Part shown: positions 1 through 10,300 of the stretch, in pieces | How the letters are laid out: each line of letters opens with the position of its first letter | How positions within the stretch are numbered: the first letter of the stretch is position 1 | NCBI GenBank assembly: GCA_002368735.1 | Contig: DFEQ01000006.1 | Span: 1 to 45,637 of the forward strand | Direction: 5' to 3' | DNA from: Christensenella sp. UBA3798 | GTDB taxonomy: Bacteria > Bacillota > Clostridia > Christensenellales > CAG-1252 | DNA: 45,637 nt | Made by a program: the position numbers and the translations under genes | Notes under the pieces: model-generated | The model's database searches: none | What the model was told of the DNA's origin: nothing | The model's input: the letters and a program-made list of their open reading frames with translations, nothing else

Positions 1-37
1 CGTCGCTTCGCTCCTCGCGAATCCCTGAGGGCACACC

Positions 38-72
38 AAAAAACTGCTCGGCAAACACCGAGCAGTTTTTTT
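38..72. terminator. Intrinsic terminator, possibly bidirectional
   Basis: A perfect stem pairs the A-rich arm and CTGCTCGG with CCGAGCAG around the loop CAAACA (52-57), followed by seven T residues. Because the 5' arm begins with a run of A, it could also stop transcription coming from the right. In one + frame a TGA lies at 26-28, ten bases upstream, so the window may begin with the last few codons of an upstream + strand gene. That is too little to call a gene. Confidence 0.85.
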
Positions 73-74
73 AT

Positions 75-195
75 CCAAACCGAAGCTAAGCGAGGTTTGG
101 TATATCATCAAGCACTTTGCGCTTGTATATCATCACGGTAAAACGGTGCATATCATCACGGCTAAGTCGTGTATTAATGCTCGGTTAATGCCGAG
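75..195 (+). repeat. Array of five small hairpins with a conserved 9-base spacer
   Basis: Five short stem-loops follow each other: 75-100 (CCAAACC/GGTTTGG), 109-125, 134-148, 157-171 and 180-195. Between them sits the spacer TATATCATC at 101-109 and 126-134, CATATCATC at 149-157, and a decayed form, TATTAATG, at 172-179. The stem sequences differ from one hairpin to the next while pairing is largely kept (one mismatch each in hairpins 2 and 3, wobbles in 4 and 5). No protein is encoded. The pattern suggests an intergenic palindromic repeat family or a structured RNA. I cannot name it. Confidence 0.7.
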
Positions 196-208
196 GTTTT
201 TTCTTTTT
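180..208 (+). terminator. Probable intrinsic terminator formed by the last hairpin of the array
   Basis: The fifth hairpin (CTCGG at 180-184 with CCGAG at 191-195) is followed directly by six T residues (197-202), one C and five more T residues. It would act as a backup stop before the promoter of the small lipoprotein gene. Confidence 0.55.
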
Positions 209-262
209 CGTCCCGCATTTTCTTTCGATGGCTCTTTAATGACATCATTCTCGCGGATATCC

Positions 263-291
263 TTGATATACGATGCGGAACGTGATATAAT
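263..291 (+). promoter_or_regulatory. Strong extended -10 promoter for the small lipoprotein gene
   Basis: TTGATA (263-268) and a perfect TATAAT (286-291) are 17 bases apart, and TG at 283-284 gives an extended -10 element. The expected transcription start, 7-8 bases after the -10 box, falls at about 298-299, on the A of the chosen ATG. No Shine-Dalgarno sequence precedes that ATG, so the transcript is predicted to be leaderless. Confidence 0.8.
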
Positions 292-298
292 ATCCTCT

Positions 299-1141
299 AT
301 GAAAAAGACAATTTGCACCCTTTTGATACTTTTACTCGTAATGGGAGCGTGCGTCGGTGCCTTTGCCTGCAAGGCAAGCATTCAGACGGACAAAGCGTAT
401 CAACGCTACGTCTACGACGCCCGCACCGACAGCTTTGTGAAGATGGGCACCTCCATCGTATTCACCGACGACTTCAAAGGCTTCGAATACTCCTTTGGGG
501 GGGACGCCATCACCATCTACGGCACGGTGGAGCACACCGACACGCCCGAAAGCTATATCATCACTTGCAACGAGGAGGCGATCTCGGTGGTGAGCAAGCG
601 CTACCGCGAGACTCTCATCGCAGGGGGCGCCGACCAAACGCAAATCGACTTTTACGACGCCGTCGCCGCGAATCTGACACCAAAGACGCAATACTACGTC
701 TATGACGGCAAGCTCTTTACGGCGGACGCCATAGAGCTTTTCCGCGAAGCGGAAGATGGCTCGGACGCCTTTGAAGGGCTGTATCGCATGAGTTCTTCCG
801 AAGACCTCGTTCGTCTGCGCGGCGGCTATGCTTATACCAAGGACGAAGATGGTGAATACACCTACAAAAACGGCAGATATACCGTTTCGCGCGGGATATT
901 GACCCTTATCACCTTGGACGAAAACGGCAAGGACAAATATCAAGACGGCGTGCTGATGCGTAAGCGCTATTTGATGGCGAAGGTCACCGTTCCGAGCGAC
1001 GGAGAACTCGTGGAGACCTCGCTGGAAGAGCAGCTGCAGACCTCAGCCTTCGTTTCCAAGATAACTGCCGATATATCCGCATATTCCGGAAAGACCATCG
1101 CCGTATTGTGCGATGAATTCCTGTCCAAGGATATGGAGTGA
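299..1141 (+). CDS. Small predicted lipoprotein, function unknown (280 aa)
   Basis: The frame is open further upstream (ATG at 146 and 239), but the ATG at 299 begins a clean signal peptide: MKK, a hydrophobic stretch to about residue 22, then Cys. Cys24 in the context AFAC is the likely lipidation site, because the next gene has the same AFAC. Cys18 (MGAC) is an alternative. The mature part of about 256 residues is rich in predicted beta strands and aromatic residues. Two stretches (residues about 34-70 and 160-205) look like short antiparallel sheets, with a weak lipocalin-like feel I would not rely on. No catalytic motif is recognised. It has its own promoter and a terminator after its TGA stop, so it is a separate unit from the giant gene, although the shared lipobox suggests the same destination, the outer face of the cell membrane. 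Confidence 0.85.
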   Translation: MKKTICTLLILLLVMGACVGAFACKASIQTDKAYQRYVYDARTDSFVKMGTSIVFTDDFKGFEYSFGGDAITIYGTVEHTDTPESYIITCNEEAISVVSKRYRETLIAGGADQTQIDFYDAVAANLTPKTQYYVYDGKLFTADAIELFREAEDGSDAFEGLYRMSSSEDLVRLRGGYAYTKDEDGEYTYKNGRYTVSRGILTLITLDENGKDKYQDGVLMRKRYLMAKVTVPSDGELVETSLEEQLQTSAFVSKITADISAYSGKTIAVLCDEFLSKDME

Positions 1142-1153
1142 CGCGTTTACGAT

Positions 1154-1193
1154 AAGGGGCTCTCTTCCGAGCGAAGGGGGCCCCTTTTTTTAT
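1154..1193 (+). terminator. Intrinsic terminator of the small lipoprotein gene
   Basis: AAGGGGC (1154-1160) pairs with GCCCCTT (1180-1186), with a smaller inner stem CTTC/GAAG (1164-1167 with 1173-1176), followed by seven T residues (1185-1191). It lies 12 bases after the TGA stop and separates the small gene from the giant gene. Confidence 0.9.
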
Positions 1194-1220
1194 TTATGTT
1201 TACGCCTATAGGGGCGCATG

Positions 1221-1277
1221 GAAAATTTATAAGAAAACTTAATAAATATTGACTTCTTCGTGCGTACGCATTAGAAT
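1221..1277 (+). promoter_or_regulatory. Promoter of the giant lipoprotein gene, with UP-like AT-rich tract
   Basis: TTGACT (1249-1254) and TAGAAT (1272-1277) each match the consensus at five of six positions and are 17 bases apart. The stretch 1221-1248 just upstream is almost all A and T, as in an UP element. The predicted start is near 1284, giving an untranslated leader of about 55 bases. Confidence 0.8.
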
Positions 1278-1283
1278 ATACCT

Positions 1284-1338
1284 GTGTTTTTACCTGCGCG
1301 CTATATACGCGTGAGAAAGATGCGGTCTTGGAGGAATT
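1284..1338 (+). promoter_or_regulatory. Leader and Shine-Dalgarno site of the giant gene
   Basis: GGAGG at 1330-1334 stands four bases before the ATG at 1339 and fixes the start. A small CGCG/CGCG stem (1297-1300 with 1308-1311) lies in the leader, but I see no riboswitch or attenuator structure. Confidence 0.8.
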
Positions 1339-4300
1339 ATGACAAAAAATCTTCACACGAAAATTCTGCTTATACTACTGCTTTGCTTCGTGGTCGTGCT
1401 CGTCGCCTTTGCCTGTGCGCCGAAGTCGTCCACGATCCTCACCGATCCCGATCCGTCGGGAGGGGGAGGCTCCGGCACGTCGGAGACGCGTATAGACGTT
1501 ACGGGAGGTGAGAAGTCGGATTCTTCGGTATCCGAGTTCTTTACATATCTCAAAAAAGCGCTTGCCGTAGACGACGCGAGCGACGCAGTGGCGTTTAAGT
1601 TCGTGACCGAGGACATGACCGTAGTGAAGAGCGAGAAGTCCGTCGATCAGAACGGCAATGAAGTATCCACCCCCAAGACCTTCGATATGTACGCCGAACT
1701 CGCCTGCAAATATGACCGCAGGGACGACTCCAATACCGAATTGCTCTTTGAGCTGCATTCTTCTCTTACGCGCGAGCTCGTGTTTGGCTTCTATTACTAT
1801 ACGGGCGTATTTTACTTGAATATCCCCAACGATGAGGGCGGTGCCGCTACCATCTATATGGACGAGTTCAGCCTGGACGACGTCGTGACCATCCTCGCTA
1901 GCTCGGGCGCCACGGTGTCGGATATCTATAGCGCCGTGATGACCGCCAACGTGCCGATGATCGACGTGAGCGCTATCATCTCGTCTATGCTCAGCGCCGC
2001 GGTCAAGGAGGTCACCAAGACCGAGAAGGATGGCGCCACGCAAATCGTCTTGAAGACCGATTTCAACGCTTCGATCAATGCCTTGCTTGATAAACTCAAA
2101 AGTTTTGACCGAGCCTTGAAGGAGCTCAATATTCGCAGTGCTCTGGAGACCGTGTTCGGCATGTCCTTCACCTCTCTCGTCAATTACAAGTTTGACCAGT
2201 TCACCTGCGACGTGACTTTGAACATCCTGGACGGCAAACTCCTCAGCGTACAGCCCACCCTCGGCTACGGCGGGAAGTTTGCTATGGACCTCTTGATAGA
2301 CAACGTCTACTACGGCGACGACACCAACGCGGTGGGGACCATCGCCTTCCCCGAATTTAACGATTACAGGAAGTTCGGCGTGACCAACCTCGAATTCACC
2401 ATGCACCTCGACCTGGAGAACGCATCGGAAAAGAGCGTTACGATGGATAGCCTGCTCGGCGGCTTCTTCCGCGAGTACTTCGGGCTGACCTCCATGGGCG
2501 CTTTCGGCGAGAGGGTGCTCACTCTCGGCAAGGGCACCATCGGGCTCAACCTCGACGTCAACGCCGAGATCGATTGGAACAAGAACGAAAGGAATTACAT
2601 AGAGATCGAGGTCTTCGAAAGGCTCACTTCGGGCGACAAGCGCCTCGGCACTATCTACTACGTGGGCTCCAAGAGTGCCTTGTACGTGGACTTCTCCGAG
2701 TGCAAACTGCCTAAGTTCGTCTACGAAGGATTGAACCTCGCATCCGTCATCAAACGTTTCGTCGTGGAGACAGTCTCCTCCATGCTCGGCACCGCGGAGG
2801 AAAGCAGCGCCGCGGGCGAAGAGATGCGCGAGGTCATCATCGAGGCGTTTGCTCCGGGCGGCAGTTACCAAGACGCGCTTTCCGCCATCGTGAGAAACGG
2901 CACCTACGAAACAGTCGCCGAAGCAGGCGACGGCGAATACGTCGATCTCACGCTGGACGTCGTCGCTTTGATAAAAAAGCTCGCCAATGCCGTGGCGAAC
3001 AATCTCGAAATGCGCCCCGAGGGCAAGCGTGCGATCGCGCTCACCGTGGATCGTTCGCTCGTTATGGACGTTGTGGGGCACCTTGCCGCGAAGGCAAAGG
3101 AAGGCTTGGATACGGCTGTCAAGAAGCAAACAGAAGCCGCCTCGAACGACGATGAGCTCAAGGAATACGTGTCTACCATCTCCACGCTCGAAGCGGAGAA
3201 ATCTTCGCAAGAAGAAGCGCTCCGAGCCGCTCGCTTGGAGCTGGAAAACGCGAGCAACATGGCGGCGGAGAGAAGGGCGCAGGCGAAGATCGACAACATC
3301 GAAAACGTCCTGCTTCCCAATATCAACATGCAGCTGGAGTATTATCAAAAGCTTTATGACGAGCGCATACAGGCTTTCTCCTCCGACGTGGACGCCGCAC
3401 GCAATAACTTCTATATCTTCGCCTCTCTCTACGACGGGCTAAAGGATAAGTCTTTGACGAGCGGCGACGTCGCTATCCGGAGTATCCGCGTCGAACTGGG
3501 GCTCCTCTCGGTCGGATACGGCATCTACGCCGACGTGGACGTCAAGCTCGCGGAAGACACCCATCTGAAACTGTCGGTGGACCAAGTCTCCATCGGCTAC
3601 GCGCCCGTATTCAACGTGCCCAAGGAGAATTTCGACCCACAAGGCTATTCCACCTTGGAGGAGTTCTCCTCCGTTTCCCTGTCCGCCACCATCGCCCTCG
3701 CGGGTGACAGCGGCTCGCTGAAGGAGCTGAACCTCGGCGACGCGCTCGGCGGCATGATCGGCGAGCTGACCTGCCTCCTCGGCGTAAAGACGGCGAATGA
3801 CGTCGCGCTGTCGGGCGGGATGGATATCAAGGTGGACGCCAACTTGAACTTTGACCCCATCAGCATCTCCGACTATCTGAACGGCGACAACACCAAGCTC
3901 AAACTGAACTCTATCGATCTGGCCGTCAACGTGTACAAGCGTCCCAACGCCACCACCCCCGCCTTGACCGAAGCCAACCGTATGCTCAGCGTGTGGTATT
4001 CGGGCGAGGAGGGCGCTATCTTTGTGGATGCGACGGGCGTATCCATCAGCGATGACGGTGCGACCATCCCCCGCTTTATGTACCGTATGCGCCTCGAAGA
4101 CCTCTTTGCGGGCTCGATCGCCGCGGAGAGCGATATTCCCGCGACCCTTCCCGCCGCCGCTTCGAGCGATTTGTCTATGGAGCAGATCATGGAAGTGGTG
4201 GGCGGAATGTTCGGCGGACTGTACCTCGGCGACGAGATATCGGTCCTGCTTGCGGATAAGCTCATCGCCACCACCCTTTCCATGGTGATGAACGGCAAGA

Positions 4301-7300
4301 ATTCGGACAGCGTCATCGACCTCGACTCCTCCAGCAAGGTGTATATCCGCACCGAAGGCGGGCTGGAGATCGGCGCGCATATCGGCTTTGACACCAAGAC
4401 GTCTGAGGATACCGTCGGATACGTTGACCCCTATATCGAACTGCACGTCGGCGACATCTCCGCCTCGCTCGTCAGGAGGGATATCATTCCCGAAAACGTC
4501 CTCGTGGGCGCCAAGAAGACCTATCCCGACATCACCGAGTTCGACACCGTCTATACGCAGTTTGAGATAGACCTCGGCTACCGCTTTATCAACAACGATT
4601 ACGACTTTACCGACCTCATGGAGGCTTTGTCCGATATGCTCGGCGAGTCTTCTGTCGGCAACCTTTTGGCAAATACCGCGCTGAGCCTCAGCGTCAAAGA
4701 GGAGTTGTTCGGTCATTTCCGCGCGCGTATCAGCGCCAATATGGACTTCTCGGACGGCTTTGAGTTCACCGCGAGGATAGAGCTTTTGAAGGATAACGAC
4801 GTCCTTGCGACCCTCTACTACGAGGGGCTGTACCTCTACGTGGATGCCAGCGGTCTGACCCGCCTTGCTTCGGACGGCGGTCTGAGCGGTCTCAATATTC
4901 CCAAATTCCGCATCCGCGTGTCTAAGCTCGAGTGCGGCTGTACCTGTCCCGACTGCTTGAACGAAGCGTCCTGCGACCACGGCACGAAATGTCTGCCCGG
5001 TTGCGGCTGTGACTGCCACGAAAGCGTCTCCGCTGCGGAGGAGATCTCGGCGGGTAGCTTTATCGGTCTGTTGGATCGCATCGATTTGACAGAGGAAGGC
5101 ATCGCCGTCAAACTTGCGCGCGATAGCTTGTCGAGGGTCTTGACGATCCTCAGCTTTGACGAACTGGGCGAAGCCTTGCCCCATCTGACGCCCTCTTTGA
5201 AGGTGAAGCTCGCGGGCGGCATCGGCATCGGGGCTACCATCGCCTTCGACGACGCGGGTGACAACTATATCGACATCGACATCGGCAAGTTCGGCGTCAA
5301 GTTCGGCAAGGAGAGCCTCGGACTCGTCAAGAGCGAATATCGCGACCTCGACTTTACCATCCTCGATAACGTCTCGGCGGAAGTGTCGGGTCGTATGACC
5401 CTGAATATCGATGCGGGCGCGGCGAATGAAGACGCCGCCGTTGCCGCCGTCGTCAAAGCCCTCGTCAAAGAGGTGGGCTTCGGCGTGCAGGTGGAAAGCG
5501 CCCTCAAGTGGGACCTCTCCTTTGACCTCAAGGCGAACGTCGACCTTTCGCAAGTGGACTTCAACGACGATTCCACCTTTGCCAATATGATCCCGGGTGC
5601 GGAGATATACTTTGCGCTCTACAACAATAACGGCGCGTCGCGAAAGCTGATGCTCCTCATGTATTTTGACGGCAGGACCAAGGACGTGAGCGGCGCTACG
5701 CAGCCCACCGTCTATTTGACCGCTCCCTGGCTCGGCGTGGGCAAGGTCGCTTATAAAGTGGATATCAACGCCCTATCGCAAGACGACGTCTCCGCGGCGG
5801 AGACGGAGGGTGTGGGCGCAGCCGATATCCTCGGCAAGTTCGCCGACCTCATCTTGGACGAAGGGGGCATCGGCGTGGTCTTTACGGGCGAACTGCTCGG
5901 CGAAGTGCTCAACCTCTTGGTGCTTGATGAAGATATCGACTTTGCTTCGATGATAGAGCAGGTAAAGCTCGGCATCGGACTCAACGACGGACTCAGCATC
6001 AACCTCGACGCCTTCCTGACCGGCGCCAAACTCTCCGCCGGCATCACGGGGCTCGGCTTCAATATCGGCGAGAGTATCGACCTCGAAGACCTCGTCTTTG
6101 ACACCGACGACCGCGAGACCGAATACGCGACCGTCGCGTCGGGTACCGACATCAAATTCAACAGTATTTCGGCGGGTATCACCGCTACCTTTGATATCAA
6201 GAGCGCAAGCTTTGAGAACTACGACGCCTCCGAGACCATGAAGAGCATCGTGGACCTCTTTGAACTGGAGGAGGAGGTCAGTTCGCTCGTAGAACAGCTC
6301 TCTCTGTACCTTTCTGCCGACCTGCCCGCGCGCGCTAACGACGCGGCTATGCTCTCGGCGGGCAAACTCATCGTGCGCTTTGACTTCAACTTCTTCGATA
6401 CTTTGGAGTTCGTTTTGCACATCACGACGGGGGATGGTGACGAAGTCGCCACCGTCATGTATCACGGCATAAACGACCTCATCAACGGCGAGGAAGACGT
6501 TCTCTATCTCGAATTGCCCATCATCGGCATCCCCAAGACCAAGGTGGTGGGAACGAAGATCTCCTCTTACGTGGCGAGCTTGACCGAGACCGCCGTCGCT
6601 TCTCAGGAGGAACTCACGAAACTCCCGTGCGGTTGCAGTTGCGACGCGTGTTTGGCGGCGGGTACTTGCGGCAAGAGCGCCGGCAGCCTGACCTGCGCCA
6701 TCTCCTGCGATTGCACCTGCCATCTGCCCGACCTCGATTGCGGCTGTATGAACCCCGCCTGTAAGATCGCGGGCAGCTGCTATCACACCGACGAGACTCT
6801 CGGGGAAGAGGTGCCCAACGAAGGTTGCACCTGTCCCATACATAACGGTGTCACCATCATCGACCGCTTGAACGAGATCGTCGATCACGTGGTGCTGGAC
6901 GGCTCCACGGGTCTCATCGGCGTGGTGACTAAGGGCAACGCCCTCGCGACCATTGCTTCCATGCTCTCGTTGAAAATAGTCCTGCCCGAGCTGGTGATGA
7001 GCGCCAAAGTCAACGTGCGCGATCTCGGCGCGGTGGTGGGCATCACGGGCTTCGAGGACGAAGAGGTCACCTTTGACCTCGCGGTGGACGTGGGCGACCT
7101 CTTGATAGAATTCAAGAAGCGCGACCTCATCTCGGGGACGGAGGCGTACCAAGATTGGCGCACCTTGCAGTTCGGCTTTATGCTCGACGCGGACGTCGCC
7201 TTCAAGATGGACGGCACCTACGCGGAGTATCTGACCGACTATATCTCGGAGAACGTTGCGGGCGAATCCATGAAGGTCGTCGTGGGCAACAATACCACCG

Positions 7301-10300
7301 AGGACAAGGTGGAAGTCGCGCTCGGATTGGAAGTTGCGGCAAACGTCGCTTTGGACTACGACGATACCGTCAAGAACTTTGTGCATCCCGGGGTGGAACT
7401 GTGGCTCTCCTTCTATGCCAAGACGGGGGAGGACGAGCTGTACGACAGGACGTCCAGCCTGATCTCCATCTACTATAATTCGAGCGAAGTGACCGACGGC
7501 GCCTCTCACGAAGTGCTCTATTTTGCGGGCGCGGCGTACGGCGCGGAAAGTGCGGTCAAGATAACCGATATCGGCGTGTACGACCTCGTGATGGAGCTCT
7601 TGCTCCCGATGATACCGAGGGCGGGCATCGTTTCCGCGGCGGAAGCGGACGACGCGGAGGCGCAAGCGGTCGGCGGATTGCTCTCGGGCATCCTCGGACT
7701 TACCGTCACGCGCGAAGACGGGCTCTTGATCTCGGCGGACGGCGGCGCTTTGAAACTGGCGCTTTCCTTGCTGAATAAGGAGCTTGGGGATATCTTCCCC
7801 GCGACCGAAGGCGTGCGCGTGGCGTTTGGCGAGGAGGGTCTCAGCGCAAAACTCGTATTCAACGAAGCGTCTATGCTCACCGTAGAGGTCGCCGACGCGG
7901 ATATCTTCTTCAACAAGTCCTTTGTCGAGTTTGAGCCGATGAGGGATAAGATAGCGGGAGAAAACGGCATCACCGTGGGCGCTGCTCCGATGTCTGCCGA
8001 TGACGCATTCCACCTCTCCGGCAAGTTCAGCGTGGAGGCGGAAACGGGCGTGACCGTGGATGAGAGCGGCAACCCCATCGACGAATTCTTCGGCTCTACC
8101 GAAGGCGGCTATTTGGGCGCGTTGAAGTTCCTCTTGCGCTCCGACGCCGAGAATAAAGTCAACTATACCGTGGAAGCGGACGTTTCGGTCTACGGACTGA
8201 AACTCGACGAAATGAAGCTGAATGCCTTTGACCTTCCGTCGGTCATGGCGCTCGTGGGCAAGGCGCTCGCCGGCGTAAAGGCGGAGGCGACCGTCGTGGT
8301 CAGGGATAACAACGCGGACGACGAAGTCATCTTCGCCATCTACTACACCTTTGATGAGATCGACAGTATGTACGTCGTCGTGCCCGCCTTCGATCTGCGC
8401 CTCAGGGTGGAGGAGGTTCTCCCGCTGAAGTCTCTGCTTGCAAGCATCGTGAGCGACAGGGTGGATTCGGGCGAGACCGCCGCTTCCGAGGCGGTGGAAA
8501 GCGCCGCTGTCGGCGGCTTCCAAGCCAAAGATATATTTAAGCTGGTGGACAAGATAGCGCTCTCCAACGAGGCGCTCACCATCGACCTCTCCGAGCAGAT
8601 ACTCTCAAGGTTGCTCCTGATGGAAGGCATCGAGATAACCCTTCCCGAAGTGAGGACCACCCTCACCCTCGGTCAACTTGTCGCCGCGACGGGCGGGGTG
8701 GATCAGGGCTTGTCCGTCAAGGTGATATCCTCCTTGATACCGCAGTTCAATGCGGAGATTCGCTTGGGCGACTTTGACATCACGCTTGAGAAGGGCTCTT
8801 TGGACCTCTTGGCGCCGCACGCCGCGGTCTTCGGCAGGATGGATACCTACTCCACCCTCGACTCGTTGCAGGCGAAAGTGGAGTTCGAAGCGGACCTGTA
8901 TTACGGCTTCGGCGAGAACCAGACCAACTCCGACGGCAACGCGTGGGCGTTTGAGAAGCTCCTCGAAGACATCGACCTCAACTTGAATATCGGCATCATC
9001 GACCAGCTGAAAGGACACTACAAACTCACCGTCAGCGCGACCGCGAACGTGGCGGAAGGGGCGGACAGCCTGTACGGCTTGGAGATATATATCGTGCTCT
9101 ACTCCGTCAGCAAGGACGGCGAGGATAACGACGTTTACGCCAAGCAATTCAGCGTCTATTACGGCAAGGGCGTGCTCGGCTTGAACTTCTACGACCTCCT
9201 CGGCGTAGAGCCCTTCGAGCTTGAGCTTGACCTCGGCTCCATGATATCGGGCGCCGGATCTTCGGCGGAGCAAGAGGACGCGGGCGAAGAGGCGCAAAGC
9301 GTCACCAAGAAGCTCGAGGGCTTTATCTCCGAGCTTTCGGGCATCATCAAACTCTACGTTAAAGAGAAGTCCGCCGTCTTGGAGCTCAGCGGCAACGTTT
9401 TGCACACCGCGCTCGTCGCTCTTGGTTACGACAACTATTTCCCCATCACGGCAGAGGGGGTCACGAACCTCAATACCGCCGCGATGAACGGGCTTACGGA
9501 GGGCGACTACACCGTCGTCTTGACCTACGATGGTCTGACGAGCGAGTCCGAGTCCTTTACCTATCATCACGCCTATCGTCGCGACCTTTACGACCTCAGG
9601 GCGCTCAATCTGACGGGCGGTGACGTCTATGCCATCGGCTATCAGGGCGAGGGCGTCAGCGGCGTATTCTACAGCGAGGCGAAGTGGAGCGACCTCTTCG
9701 ACCTCGATCTGAAGGCGCAGACCATCACCTGGGTCTCTGCGGATAAGCACAGCGAGCTCTTTGAGAGCTTGCCGCTCGGCGAATACGAGATAACCATCAT
9801 CAAGACGGGCGGCAGGGCAAGCGCCGGCTTCAAGATGGAGAAGAGGCTCTCTTCCTATACCTCCAAGGACGGCTTGCACCTGACGGGACGCACAGTTTCC
9901 ATGATAGAGATAAAGAGGGACGGCGTCACCCTCCATACCCTTGTCCCCACCGAGGTCGAGCTCACGCCGGGCAAGGAGCTTATCGGCGATTACTTTGCCA
10001 TCAATGCTTACGGCGGTCTCCTTGATCTGGAGCTCGGCACGGAGGGCATCCTTGCCAAGGTACGCCTCAAGGACGACACCTATCTCAACCTTTCCATCAC
10101 CGACCTCGATATCGATATGTCGGGCGGCACCGTGGATAGGATAGATAAGAACGGCGAGGCAGAGCAGTATACCTCCAATATCCGCTCGCTCTACTTCGAC
10201 TTCTCGGTAGACCTCTCGGTGAATACGAGCAAGGGGTATAAGCTGGATGTCGACGAATCCATCGGCAACCTCCTCGACAACGTGCTCGGCGGCATCTTTG

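Noticed and set aside
1..37. End of an upstream gene at TGA 26-28
   Set aside because: Only eight codons would be inside the window. The position before a terminator is suggestive, but the reading frame cannot be tested.
75..195. CRISPR array
   Set aside because: The repeated element is only 9 bases, the intervening segments are palindromes of about 15-26 bases, and there are no cas genes in the window.
146..298. Upstream extension of the small lipoprotein gene to ATG 146 or 239
   Set aside because: The extension would run through the hairpin array and promoter, has no ribosome site, and would bury the clean signal peptide that begins at 299.
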